Below, piece by piece: positions 39,415 to 49,352 of a stretch of 64,000 nucleotides of DNA (the first letter of the stretch is position 1; the number at the start of each line of letters is the position of its first letter). This DNA is from Saccharomycopsis fibuligera x Saccharomycopsis cf. fibuligera (Eukaryota; Ascomycota; Saccharomycetes; Ascoideales; Saccharomycopsidaceae): contig CP012817.1 of the NCBI GenBank assembly GCA_001936135.1, positions 2,542,001 through 2,606,000 of the forward strand, read 5' to 3'. The notes below the pieces were generated by a model. It did no database searches and was not told the DNA's origin. It was given only the letters and a program-made list of their open reading frames with translations. The translations under genes and the position numbers were made by a program.

Positions 39415-40374
39415 TCAAAATATAGAATCGAGAAATTCACTATTGTTACCGTCTTTGACTATTTCATCCAAATTTTTAGCCACCACTCCCGCCACTTTAT
39501 TCACCAAGTTAATTCCAGCAATCAAACTGGTTTGGTTCACCCCTTTGATATAATCTGGGTTACCACTTTGGTTAAGATTTATCAACTCCATGGGCGACAC
39601 TACTTTACCGGAGCTCCATCCAAGCAATAAACCATTCTCACTTACTTCTTGCTCTTCAACTGTTGGATCAATAAATAAATTACCATTAATTACAGATACA
39701 ACAAACAATAAAGGTGGTTGCTCTTTGAAAGTACTATCATTTGATAAGTTCTTTGCATATCCTTCTTGAGTTTTGTCCTGTTCTTCTGCATATAACAAAA
39801 TTGTTGATGACCAATCATCATTAAACGTTGGTAATTCCTCAATTTCTTTATCATTAGTGCTAGATATCAATAATGGCAATCTTGTAGATTTCAATGCAGT
39901 ATAGATCCCAAAAGATATCAACGTAAGAGGGTTTTGTAAAAATAAAGAATCTCCTTTGGATCTAGCAGTCGATGAGTTTCCGCTCAAATACATAACATCA
40001 ATATAAAGCTTGAAATAATATTTACTTGTGAGTCTTAATGCTTCGAATTTGGTAAAGTTTCGCAAAAGCAAGTTTTTCAACACATTGGTCCAATTTACCA
40101 CAAATGTCAAATCATCTCTCAAATTATCAATATTTAAATCAATTTCAATCAAATCTGCCACTTCTTTAACTTTTACTACTTTAGTTTTAATACTTATTAT
40201 CACTTCACTTCCATCAGATAAACGAATTCTTGAAGACCCATTGGAGTTGGGTAAGAAATTAATTGATGCTTCAAGCCCTCTAAATTGATGTGGTTTTCTT
40301 CCGTCCGGCCTTATTGGCGTTTTTGAGGATAAAGATTTATAAAGATAATCTCTTTCAGAAACGGAAAAGCTCAT
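39415..40374 (-). CDS. RRP42: exosome core subunit Rrp42
   Basis: 319 residues. Rrp42 is an RNase-PH-fold, catalytically inert ring subunit of the nuclear and cytoplasmic RNA exosome that processes 5.8S rRNA and degrades RNA. The N-terminus YLYKSLSSKTPIRPDGRKPH and the following LSDGSEVIISIKTKVV are the PH-domain pattern (RxDGR). The catalytic phosphate-binding residues of bacterial RNase PH are not evident, as usual for this subunit. It is longer than the Saccharomyces protein (265), mainly through inserts near 125-140 and 185-215. It is tail-to-tail with ATG16 (120 bases apart). A PAC-like site lies 87 bases upstream. Confidence 0.9.
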   Translation of the reverse strand: MSFSVSERDYLYKSLSSKTPIRPDGRKPHQFRGLEASINFLPNSNGSSRIRLSDGSEVIISIKTKVVKVKEVADLIEIDLNIDNLRDDLTFVVNWTNVLKNLLLRNFTKFEALRLTSKYYFKLYIDVMYLSGNSSTARSKGDSLFLQNPLTLISFGIYTALKSTRLPLLISSTNDKEIEELPTFNDDWSSTILLYAEEQDKTQEGYAKNLSNDSTFKEQPPLLFVVSVINGNLFIDPTVEEQEVSENGLLLGWSSGKVVSPMELINLNQSGNPDYIKGVNQTSLIAGINLVNKVAGVVAKNLDEIVKDGNNSEFLDSIF

Positions 40375-40843
40375 TTGGAATGTTAATCGTAAATGTTTGT
40401 GGTACTTATAATGAGTGAAGTGAATAAAAGGTTGTTATCTTTACCGGTTCGGCTGTCTTATTCATCGCATAATACACTTATGATAATTTTTTTTTCTTTT
40501 TAGCTGCTCTTTTTTTCGCTTTGGGAAATCATGTGCTCTATGCAGAACGATGCATGGTGTTACTGATGCTATGCATAAAGATCTATTAAACCTTCAATTG
40601 CTATTCAGTTGATGTCTTCCAGAATTGCATTTCCTTAGAAAGGTTAGGGTTTCTTTAATCTTAAATGCAGTATGTGCTTAACCTTCACTAAAATTGCTAA
40701 AAATTCAAAATCGGGGTACTAAGAATATTATTAAGAATAATATCTGAACTAAATAATCCAACATGAAAAAATCTACTGCTATGATCAACAAAAAACGTGA
40801 ACTTCATAAAAAATTACAAAAAACAGAAAGATAAATACTATTA
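40375..40843. other. intergenic RRP42 promoter / DBP7 3' flank
   Basis: 470 bases. A PAC-like element is listed separately; a T-rich run lies at 40488-40515. No gene is seen. Confidence 0.55.
40461..40468 (-). promoter_or_regulatory. PAC-like element upstream of RRP42
   Basis: The minus strand reads GCGATGAA, seven of eight leading positions of PAC (GCGATGAGMT). It lies about 87 bases upstream of the ATG, next to a T-rich tract, as in ribosome-biogenesis promoters. Confidence 0.45.
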
Positions 40844-43099
40844 TTACATAAAGTTGAATTCACTGCTTTGTGACTTAAGAGCCATTGACGCCATACGCAA
40901 CATTTTCTTTCTTGGATCTTCTTTCTTGAGACCTTTATCACCAGAGCCCTTACCATACTTACCACCCAATTTTTTTGGGGTTTCTCTCAAACCAAAGCTT
41001 TTCGCTAAATGACCCAAGTGCAAGGTCTTCACGTTAAAGCAATCTCTTTCATTTGATAAATGGGTAGCATAAGCTCTGATGTGAGAAACAAAAGCTTGCT
41101 GAGCTTTTGCAAGACTTCCGCTATCTTCAAGAAGCCATCTTTCAACGCTTAAATGCCAGGTGGTAGCCTCAACGTCCCACTTCTTTACCTTTTTCTTTTC
41201 CCCGTCATCGGATATTTCATCAGCAGACTGTTCAAAACTGCTTTTCAAGACTTGTTCATGGTTTAACATGTTAAAACCCGATAAATGATGTTTCTTCAAT
41301 CTCTCAACATATTTTTCTTCATCACCGGGAAGCAAAAATAATACAGAACGACCCTTATGACCTGCTCTTGCAGTTCTACCAACTCTATGAAGATGGTCAT
41401 CAATGGAAAAAGATGGATCGTATTCAACAACTGTAGAAATCAATGGCAAATCCAAACCACGAGAAACAACATCAGTACAGAAAAGTACAGAATGTTTGGT
41501 GTCTGATCCTTTGATGAAATGTTGTAATGTCGACGTACGGATATGTTGCGGTAACATACCATGCAATCTATACGCAACAGTATTAGGGTTCAATACAGGA
41601 GAAGACATTGCTGTGCTAATTGTACCTTCAGCCTCTTCTTGAGTTTCTTTGTATGTTTTTCCCTTGACATTTCTATTGTTTACGTCCTTCTTTTGATTAT
41701 CCTTCTTTTGATCATCCTGCTGTTGATCTTTTTCTTCCTCTCTCGATTTATGTTTTGTCTTGATAAACTTTCTAGCGCTGTTTTTGGCTGACAATATTTC
41801 CTTACCATTTCTTGTGAAAACATCAAAATGAAAGTTAACAGAATCAGAACATGATAAGAATACAATCGTCCTACTACCTTTAGATTTGTCTTTGGTAACA
41901 TTTTTTAATATGCCGGCAAGGGAAACTAACCTTAATTTGGGTGAAACAACAAGTATATCCTGTTGAAGTTGATCAGGAACAGAAACAATACCATCAGTGT
42001 TGCCATTTTGAACATCATCAGATCCTCCTGAAGTAATGAGCTTTGGATTATTCAAGGATATTTCACCCAACTTTTTCACATTGCTTTTCAAAGTAGCAGA
42101 ACAAAGAACATTGATCCTTCTTTTAGGTAATTCTGGATAGGTTTTTTCAAACAAACTTCTTCTCATGTTACTTGATTCTTCAATCTTATTAATGATCTCT
42201 TTCAAAGTTTCCTCAAAACCGAGTTCCATTAACTTATCACCTTCATCCAAAATAAGCCATTTTATCAAACTAAGATTTTCATTCAAATTTTTGGTGGAAT
42301 TAAGATGATCTAAAAGTCTACCAGGAGTAGAAACTAAAATATTGACACCTTTCCTTATTCTCGCTTTTTCAGATTTCTTTTTCTCACCACCAATAACAAT
42401 ACCTGGAACAATCTTAACATATCTTTTGTTCAATTGCTCAAGCACAGAGTAAATCTGACTAGCCAACTCACGAGATGGGGCCAAAATAATAGCAAATAAA
42501 CCACTTTCTCTGGTGATTGGTTTGCAAAGGTTCATCAAAGAATGGAATATCGGCAAACAAAAACTCAATGTTTTACCAGAACCAGTTTGCGCCTGAATAA
42601 AAAGATCTTGTTCTGAATTGAGTAACTCTGGAATCACAGCTCTTTGAATCTTAGTTGGTGTTTTAAGACGCATTTTGTCTGAAAGATATTCTGATAACCT
42701 GGCATCAATACCTAATGCTTCAAAAGTAATGCTGTCTGACATTGGTGCGTTAGATGCTTCTAGCTGCTTAGCATCACTGATATTGATACTCTTAGTAGGC
42801 ACGGGATTGGAACTGAAAAGAGAAGAAACAAATGTATTTGCATCAAGAGCATCATTTTTAGCTCTTTTGCTCTGAGGTTCGTCGCCAACCTCATCTTCCT
42901 TGCGCTTGTAGGCTCCTGGTCTTCTTTTGTTACGGTTATCGTTATTGTTGTTGAATCTTTGGTCACCGCTTGGTGCTTGCTTCTGCGTCTTCTTTTCTGA
43001 TTTATATCTTGCAACAGCTGGCACAGCCCTTTCTGTAGCTGGTTTTGATGGGGCTGAATCATATGAGAAATTCAATAATAAGCCATCTTCTTCAGACAT
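40844..43099 (-). CDS. DBP7: DEAD-box helicase Dbp7
   Basis: 751 residues. A nucleolar RNA helicase needed for 60S ribosomal subunit assembly. The disordered basic N-terminus (1-105) is followed by ITFEALGIDARLSEYLSDKM and the Q motif, Walker A AQTGSGKTLSF near 170, APSRELASQIY near 205, [10 protein letters not shown] near 265, the variant box LDEGDKLMELGFEE near 288, CSATLKS near 335, and [19 protein letters not shown] near 570. DEGD in place of DEAD is typical of Dbp7. A charged insert near 455-500 (Gln/Asp/Lys) separates the RecA domains. The C-terminus has the GLRETPKKLGGKYGKGSGDK basic tail. I found no in-frame CTG. An RRPE-like TGAAAATTTTT lies 130-140 bases upstream. Confidence 0.95.
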   Translation of the reverse strand: MSEEDGLLLNFSYDSAPSKPATERAVPAVARYKSEKKTQKQAPSGDQRFNNNNDNRNKRRPGAYKRKEDEVGDEPQSKRAKNDALDANTFVSSLFSSNPVPTKSINISDAKQLEASNAPMSDSITFEALGIDARLSEYLSDKMRLKTPTKIQRAVIPELLNSEQDLFIQAQTGSGKTLSFCLPIFHSLMNLCKPITRESGLFAIILAPSRELASQIYSVLEQLNKRYVKIVPGIVIGGEKKKSEKARIRKGVNILVSTPGRLLDHLNSTKNLNENLSLIKWLILDEGDKLMELGFEETLKEIINKIEESSNMRRSLFEKTYPELPKRRINVLCSATLKSNVKKLGEISLNNPKLITSGGSDDVQNGNTDGIVSVPDQLQQDILVVSPKLRLVSLAGILKNVTKDKSKGSRTIVFLSCSDSVNFHFDVFTRNGKEILSAKNSARKFIKTKHKSREEEKDQQQDDQKKDNQKKDVNNRNVKGKTYKETQEEAEGTISTAMSSPVLNPNTVAYRLHGMLPQHIRTSTLQHFIKGSDTKHSVLFCTDVVSRGLDLPLISTVVEYDPSFSIDDHLHRVGRTARAGHKGRSVLFLLPGDEEKYVERLKKHHLSGFNMLNHEQVLKSSFEQSADEISDDGEKKKVKKWDVEATTWHLSVERWLLEDSGSLAKAQQAFVSHIRAYATHLSNERDCFNVKTLHLGHLAKSFGLRETPKKLGGKYGKGSGDKGLKKEDPRKKMLRMASMALKSQSSEFNFM

Positions 43100-43228
43100 T
43101 TTTAGGTTGAATTTGGCTTGAATATGTTATCTATAATTTGAGATTATTATAGTGTTGATAATAATGTGTTAATAGTGTGTGGAACAACTTGGCAGCTTGA
43201 TGATGTGCTAGAAAAGGAAAAAGAATAA

Positions 43229-43239
43229 AAAAATTTTCA
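43229..43239 (-). promoter_or_regulatory. RRPE-like element upstream of DBP7
   Basis: The minus strand reads TGAAAATTTTT, very close to the RRPE consensus TGAAAAATTTT. It lies 130-140 bases upstream of the DBP7 start. A GATGAGC half-PAC lies further up near 43280. Confidence 0.5.
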
Positions 43240-43320
43240 GAACCTTTCACTTGGAGTACTGTCTGGCTCATAACCATAGATGAGCATCTTTAATTACATA
43301 AAAAAGAATCATCTACTACC

Positions 43321-43331
43321 GGACTTGAACT
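43321..43331 (-). promoter_or_regulatory. SNR6: downstream B box of the U6 gene
   Basis: The minus strand reads AGTTCAAGTCC, matching 10 of 11 positions of the Pol III B box GGTTCRANYCC. It lies about 140 bases beyond the U6 terminator, the same unusual arrangement as in Saccharomyces SNR6, where TFIIIC binds a B box downstream of the gene. No tRNA cloverleaf can be built around it. Confidence 0.6.
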
Positions 43332-43474
43332 CAGAACTAACGTAACAATAACAAAAAAGGCATTTTTAGCTATTTTCTCCTCAAAAAGAATCTTGAAAAG
43401 ATCCCACAACTTTTTAAACCTATCCGTAATGAGAAGCTTGTCTTTAGCGTTTCAAATTTACTTGAAAACCAAAA

Positions 43475-43577
43475 AAAAACGGTTAAATCTCTTTGTAAAG
43501 CGTGTCATCCTTATGCAGGGGCCATGCTAATCTTCTCTGTATTTGTAACAAATTGACCAAATGTCCCGAAGGACCCC
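43475..43577 (-). ncRNA. SNR6: U6 spliceosomal snRNA
   Basis: The minus strand contains a short 5' hairpin (GTCC-TTCG-GGAC), then GGACATTTGGTCAATTTGT, the ACAGAGA-containing segment ATACAGAGAAGATTAGCAT, the invariant GGCCCCTGCATAAGGATGAC and CACGCTTTACAAAGAGATTT, and ends in a run of T at 43479-43471. ACAGAGA and AGC are the catalytic elements of U6, which pairs with the 5' splice site and U2 in the spliceosome. Transcription by RNA polymerase III fits the T-run terminator. It lies 375 bases upstream of DBP7 on the same strand. Confidence 0.96.
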
Positions 43578-44773
43578 AAAAAAGTTTTTGTGTTTAATGG
43601 TATGAAAACCTGTATGGTTATGTGCCCGATTATTTTCTTTAATTTGCATAATTCGGGATTTTTATTTATCTAAGTTACCCCAGTAGCACATATATTATGG
43701 GAAATTCTGCATATATAATTGAGCCGAGACAGACGTTCCATCCAGTGATACCAAAAATTTGATTTAGAATAACAACTATGTATGATTGCAAAAGAAGAAT
43801 TTTCCCTTACAGCATGATAAGGACTTTAGTTGGAAAACAATTCCAATTTCTAGTCCTTTTTACTACAGCACAACGCTAATGAATTAAATAACACTGTTAC
43901 CTTGGTGAGTGGAAGAAGGTACTGAAGTGAGGTATTTTCTTTTTACCTGTCAAATATCAACAACAAAACATACTGAAACAATAACAAGAGCAATTAGAAC
44001 CATAATCTTCTCTAGATTTGTCTTCACTTTAACATAACTACTAAATCTACAATACTAACGGGATTTTTACTTATATCAGTTTCCCCTATATAATAATGAT
44101 TAAACTATATTGTATATACCATATAGATTAACATATAAGATTATGTTTTCTATCAATTAAGAATAGATAGCAATTCGATCTCATGTAAAAAGAAAAAAAA
44201 AATGTTTTTAATTTTTGGTGGAATTTCAACTAATTATATAGCTTTCCTCTGGAAGTTTAGTTTACAATTTTTTTTACAATGCGCAGAAAAAATTGCATTT
44301 AAAAAATGTACAGCATTAGCATTGGACTAAAAATATTTGCAAATTTGTATACCTATAGGTCAAAGTATTTCTTTTCACTGCAGTCAGAAAAGAATTGAAT
44401 AAAATTTGAGCTATTCAATTTTTTTTTTCAAGATAATACTGGCATAATGATATGGTCCTAAAGTAACCCTGCGGAAAAGTTTCGATGTATATTGACTAAA
44501 CCTATGCACTGGGAAGATTGCTATAAGTGGTAATGGTACACGTCACTCCTGTAATAGCAAAAAAAAAAAAAAAAAAAAAAAATCAATTATTGTGGACTGA
44601 GTTACATAGTAGATTAAGTTTCTATTTCAAAAAAAGGATTTGTTTTCTCAAGCTCTTTCACTAGAAAGTACAGAACTACATAGAAGGTCTTCTTTTTAGA
44701 CGGGAAGTTATAGCTGACGGTACATTTAAATGTTTCAATTTTTTTGTATAATTTCAACAGCAACCATTTGAAT

Positions 44774-44829
<56 letters not shown>

Positions 44830-45708
44830 AACTTAATTCCTCAATTCTCCCAACAAAAAAGTGAATAAAAAACTTAGTGTTTACAGTCACATCCTGTAAT
44901 ATCATGTAAGGCAAAGAATGAAATCTTAAACTATTGTAATTGTAGGTTCGGTAATACCTTATATTACGAAAAAAATAGATTCTATAAGGGTTGATCCGCA
45001 AACAGTAAGTTTTCTTAAATGAGTACGTTGTTTTTTCACAATTAAATCAAGACAAAAGATATTAAGCAGTAAGAAACGATAGGCATTAGTTTCAAATGAA
45101 TGTGAATATGATTTTTGTTGGCCAAGCTTAAATAAATTTTCGCTAACTCTGCTTGCTATATAACAAATACGTTTACTGTGAGAAGTAGACAAATTACTCT
45201 CATTCCTCACCATTCTTCACCCCACAGCCCACTGTTTTGATGAGTTCAACCATAAGTTGCTACATAAGCAGATAAATATTTTAACTGAAAAAAAAAGCTC
45301 ATAACAAAGCAACAGCACCACCAAAAAAGTTTACTTCCAAAGCACCTAAATGTCAAATTGTTAACCATGCTAACAAAGTGAGCATAGCTATACCAAATTA
45401 AAGGTTCCAATGTTGCAAAGGCCTCGAGGACTTTCCATAAAACATGTCCCAAATTTTTGGAGTTATGTCTGTTATGCATTGTACGGCGATATACTGTATC
45501 TTCATGCTCCCCAGATTTTCATTTTTATGCGCTGCTTGACTAAGATAACATGCCAGCAGTGTTGTACAAAAGTTACATGGCAACAAAATAAATTTGTGTG
45601 CTATACTTGGATGCCAAGGTTTTATTTGATAATTCAGGCAGCTCCTGTGAACTTCATAGTTTTCATCTGTCAAGTTGCTTAAGCTTGGTTGTGTAAATTG
45701 TGCCACAA
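43578..45708. other. gene-poor AT-rich region
   Basis: 2.1 kb without a supported gene. It holds homopolymers of about 24 A (44559-44582) and about 49 A (44778-44826) and a possible small repeat fragment TAGTAGATTAAG at about 44606-44617 shared with the LTR-like family. ORFs of 77-102 codons (44959-45213 and 45246-45706 on the minus strand) have no recognised family. Confidence 0.5.
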
Positions 45709-45870
45709 TGTAGTGTAGCTAATAGGTGGATCAAACGAAAATGTATTAGTTAAATACAACTAACTAGAGAAAAATGGATCGCTTCTGGTTAAATAGTCAA
45801 TTCCAAAGAGTATCATAGTAAGTTACGAAGTAATACTTTCTAAAAGGGAAATTGCAACAGTGATCTTTTA
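45709..45870 (+). repeat. dispersed LTR-like repeat, copy C
   Basis: Starts TGTAGTGTAGCTAATAGGTG, then AATGTATTAGTTAAATACAA and GCTTCTGGTTAAATAGTCAA, the same order as copies A and B. A later TACTTTCTAAAAGGG block resembles copy A. The element may continue to about 46150; its end is not resolved. Interpreted as a decayed solo LTR. Confidence 0.45.
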
Positions 45871-46940
45871 CAAGGATAATATAAGTTTCAGTGGAGATCC
45901 CTAAAGGGCTGACATTATAGAAAGAGAATAAGGTGGGGAATTGTCGGAGTATAGTGACTATATCTGCTACCCATACCTGAGGTTGTCCCCTCTGAATAGC
46001 ACTGGTTAGACTAGTCTCTCCTCTAGTAGTGAAGGATAGCCACTTACTGAGATACTAATATTGTTCTTTAGTAATGAAATTGGACTTATATTCCTTACTT
46101 ATTATAAACTATATCATTTAATAAAAACATTCTGTCTTTCAGACTATATATAATAATTTCATTACTCACCCATAATGCTCAGGTGATGAAAAATTTTCCA
46201 TCACATCTTTGATGTTGTTCTCCTTAGCAACCATGCGTGCGCTCAAATGTTCTCGGCCGCAAAAGGCAGTTTACCAAAAAAGGAGATTATACCAAATGGA
46301 CGGTATCAGAATGTTAATTGGTATAAATCCAACAGGAATTCGTAGGCTTATGTCACACACAATGTTTCAAGAATTCTTGATGAAGAGCTTGTTAAATTTT
46401 AATTTTTAGCGGGTGGGTGAACACGTACTACATGATGAAAATCTGGCATTCTAAAGTTCTAGAAGTGTTCTGACTATTATGGTGGTGTTTTTTAAAAGTA
46501 CTAAATGAATAGTGATTTTTATTGACATAAAGTTTATGATGGGTCAAGAGATGAGGCATGAGAAGGTAGCTAAGTGTGAATGTCGTCAATAATAGACTCA
46601 GCGATACCTCACACAAAGGCAAAAGCAGAAGCAAAAACATGAACAAAAGCAAAAACACAACAAGTTAAACTGAAAATGCAAAAATGCAAAAATAAAATAA
46701 GCGAAAAAAAAAATGAGACTGTGATATTAAAAAAAAAAACATCTAAACATCTAATGTAATGACTAAAATAAGAAACAAAAAAAAATTGCAAAAAACTATG
46801 TAGAAAAAAGGAGACTAAAAAAGAAACATGGGTAAAAAATGGCAGGAATAATAAAAGTAACTATTAAGGGGCTAACATGATATAGAAGTAAAAGAGATAT
46901 ACTTGAAGTATACAATTAAAAGACCTTTATTTTTAATTTT

Positions 46941-46984
<44 letters not shown>

Positions 46985-47151
46985 TTTTTTTTTAAAATTT
47001 CTTTCAATTATTAAATGCTAAAATTGAGGATGGTTTGAGTTGCAACCAGTGGGTGACAGGTAAACGCCACCATAAAGATAAAATCAGCTGATAGATATGG
47101 ATGGTAAAATTTTTTAGGCTTTCATTTTTGTCGACAAACGATCTCCCCTCA
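45871..47151. other. intergenic left of ERV25
   Basis: Gene-poor DNA with an imperfect hairpin GTGATGAAAAATTTTCCATC (46182-46201, closed by AC), the inverted pair AGTAATGAAATT / AATTTCATTACT (about 46070 and 46155), and about 40 T at 46943-46982. A 66-codon ORF at 46209 is unrecognised. Confidence 0.45.
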
Positions 47152-47847
47152 TCAAAAAAGCTTCTTCGTTTTAAGAAAAAATCTAAAATAGAATAATTGA
47201 CAAATGCCCGCCGTAACAAGGATAACAATAATAATAACTTGATACTTGAGATGTGAGTCTTGTGAATTTTCATTGATGTTTCGAAGCTGAGTTTCCTGTT
47301 GCACCAAAGTTGCTAATTCCGATTGTAATGCTGAGTGAAGGGTATCTATATCCGCCAATTCCTTAAGTATTGGACTATACTTTTCTGTTCTTTGATATGC
47401 ATTTTTATCTCTTGCTTTATGGCCAATTTCCACATCCAAAAGAATTTGTTTTTCAGTGCCATATTTAGACCATGATGAATCCAACATGTAGTTTTCAAAA
47501 CAAATGTCAAAATAATCATTGGTTGTGGTTGTGAATGCTACCCTAATTTTTTTTTGTAAATTGTCTTTAGTTCGATATAATGTTTCATCCGACCCAAAAA
47601 CTCTAAGATTCAATGATTGATCTTCAATTTTTTCCCCGGCGTTAAGCCTAATCACCACTAATTCATCAATAGGAGCTTTATATCTGAGACAATTTTTATT
47701 TCCCTTTTTCAAATCCTTCAGTCTTACTGGTGGAAGCGTAATGCCAATGGACGCCACTTTGTGTATTATTGAGGAAACTAAAAGGAATAACAATAGCAGT
47801 TTTTGAAAAAAGCGCGTGCTCAAATCGCCATGATTCATTCGTAGCAT
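47152..47847 (-). CDS. ERV25: p24 family cargo receptor Erv25
   Basis: 231 residues. A p24-delta protein of COPII/COPI vesicles that cycles between ER and Golgi and helps export GPI-anchored and other cargo. A signal peptide (residues about 12-33, FQKLLLLFLLVSSI) precedes a GOLD domain (about 34-150) with IRVAFTTTTNDYFDICFEN, then the delta-type linker VEIGHKARD, a coiled coil (LHSALQSELATLVQQETQLR), one transmembrane helix (about 203-222) and the cytosolic tail FFLKTKKLF with an aromatic and dilysine COP-binding signal. The resemblance to Saccharomyces Erv25 is clear in GHKARD and the coil. The start could be Met4 instead of Met1; both give a signal peptide. Confidence 0.88.
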   Translation of the reverse strand: MLRMNHGDLSTRFFQKLLLLFLLVSSIIHKVASIGITLPPVRLKDLKKGNKNCLRYKAPIDELVVIRLNAGEKIEDQSLNLRVFGSDETLYRTKDNLQKKIRVAFTTTTNDYFDICFENYMLDSSWSKYGTEKQILLDVEIGHKARDKNAYQRTEKYSPILKELADIDTLHSALQSELATLVQQETQLRNINENSQDSHLKYQVIIIVILVTAGICQLFYFRFFLKTKKLF

Positions 47848-48932
47848 TGTGAAGAGTTATATTGTCTTTTATTTATTTATTTATTTATTTTTTTTTTTTT
47901 CTTGAATTTCTTTGTAAATTTCGTATTGATAGGTCTACTGGTGAGGTTCAAAAATGTGATTCATGAAAGGGTCCTCCTCTATTACTGAAATAAATATTGC
48001 AGCGTCGATGAGCTATAGATATAAAATGTGTTGGAAGTTGTGCAGATCCTGCAGATTTGAGTTGATGCAATATTATAATAATTGTTGTTTTAATGTTTGC
48101 CTATTATTTTGACTCTATTGTTTTAAATGGTGTACAAAGAATGTATATACCGACTGGGATATTGTTACTGGTCCATCAAAGCTATTGGCTAGCGTAGTGG
48201 CTTGTTAAAGGGCATTTATGTGTGTATTGCGAAAGCCAAACAAGACGAGAGAAACAAACAGGAAATTTGTAAACTTCAAGGTAATGGGCACTGTTGAGAT
48301 ATAACAGAGTGATCAAATCTAAAGAAAAAAGTAAGAACCAGAAAATAAAAAAATCAACGTTTCGATTTTCTGACTTAAGCTTATTTTTTCGTTTTTACTT
48401 TTTTTCTTTGACTTTTCCGTTTTTGTTTTTCTTTGGATACGTGTTTCTTCATTGGTAATTGCCGCTCCCCCCAGAGTTTTGTGGATCTCCCCGCGGTTAC
48501 AGGTCCTGAATGACTGGAAAGCTAACCAGCAATTTGTGAAATCCAGCCCTGAGTAACTTGGCAGCGTTGCCAATGGTGAAAAGGCATCTAGATGCTTTTA
48601 TGCGTTGTTCATTGTAAAGTATCAGTAGTTTGTACATTTGTTGGTTGGCAAGTCGATAGGTCGAGCTGTTAACAACATTCTAGAATCTCGCTATAAAAAA
48701 CACATTTTCTGTGTTGTATATTGCGATAGATCTACTTCCCCGAAGACCGCCGCAGAGTCCACACCATCCATTCCTCAAGGAGATACGAAATTTCTGTAAA
48801 ATATAGGTAAATTTACAACTTGAACTTTGCAAATATGTTTAACACATTCTGACTAAAATCGTAATGTTTATAGTAAAATATATAGAACGCGAGTCATAAT
48901 AAATGTATAAAAACTGCAGCTTACTAACAAAT
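47848..48932. other. intergenic ERV25 promoter / Asn-rich gene 3' flank
   Basis: 1.1 kb with a TTTA microsatellite at about 47868-47890 followed by a T run. No coding region is supported; an 84-codon minus-strand ORF at 48319-48573 has a Lys-rich tail but no known family. Confidence 0.5.
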
Positions 48933-49352
48933 CTAGTTCTTGTTGTTACCACCCAAGAAAGAGGAGGCAACTTTACCAATCAATTCATTGGTACCGTTGT
49001 TGTTGTTACCGTTATTGTTATTACCAGAGCCACTTAAGAAAGAAGAAGCAACGGAACCAATATCGAAGCCGGAAGAACCACTGTTAGAGTTACTGTTAGA
49101 GTTGTTGTTAGAGTTGTTGGAGTTAGAGTTATTGTTGTCATTTCTGTTGTCAGAGTTGTTGTCGTTTCTGTTGTTGTCGGAGTTGTTGTTGTTGTTGTTA
49201 TTGTTATTGTTATTGTTGCTGCTGTTGCTGTTGCTGTTAGAGCTGTTGTGGTTAAAGTCAAACTTAGTACCATATTTGGAGTTAATTTGGTTTTCAACTT
49301 GGTCAATGGCGAAGTTTTGAGCCATCTTTTGGAAATCGTTGTTGTTAGACAT
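48933..49352 (-). CDS. small Asn-rich protein of unknown function
   Basis: 139 residues from the Met at 49352. The longer upstream frame adds a Phe/Leu-rich leader read from promoter DNA that contains TATA-like sequence, so it is rejected. Residues 1-35 (MSNNNDFQKMAQNFAIDQVE, then NQINSKYGTKFDF) look helical and soluble. Residues 36-95 are almost only Asn, Ser and Asp/Arg. The C-terminal part carries two copies of a hydrophobic motif, IGSVASSFLSG and IGKVASSFLGG, separated by another Asn/Gly stretch. The Asn codons are mainly AAC, the favoured codon, suggesting good expression; TATATA on the minus strand lies 70-80 bases upstream. No family recognised; a stress-related or prion-like low-complexity protein is only a guess. 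Confidence 0.7.
   Translation of the reverse strand: MSNNNDFQKMAQNFAIDQVENQINSKYGTKFDFNHNSSNSNSNSSNNNNNNNNNNNNSDNNRNDNNSDNRNDNNNSNSNNSNNNSNSNSNSGSSGFDIGSVASSFLSGSGNNNNGNNNNGTNELIGKVASSFLGGNNKN

Noticed and set aside
43250-43340. tRNA gene at the B-box-like sequence
   Set aside because: No A box, anticodon arm or acceptor stem can be built; position fits a U6 downstream promoter instead.
45246-45706. Possible retrotransposon Gag start next to LTR-like copy C (minus strand, LTDENYEV)
   Set aside because: The phrase resembles copia-type Gag but similarity ends at once, no zinc knuckle or protease follows, and no primer-binding site is visible.
46209-46409. 66-codon ORF near the LTR-like copy C
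   Set aside because: No recognisable domain and composition like surrounding non-coding DNA.
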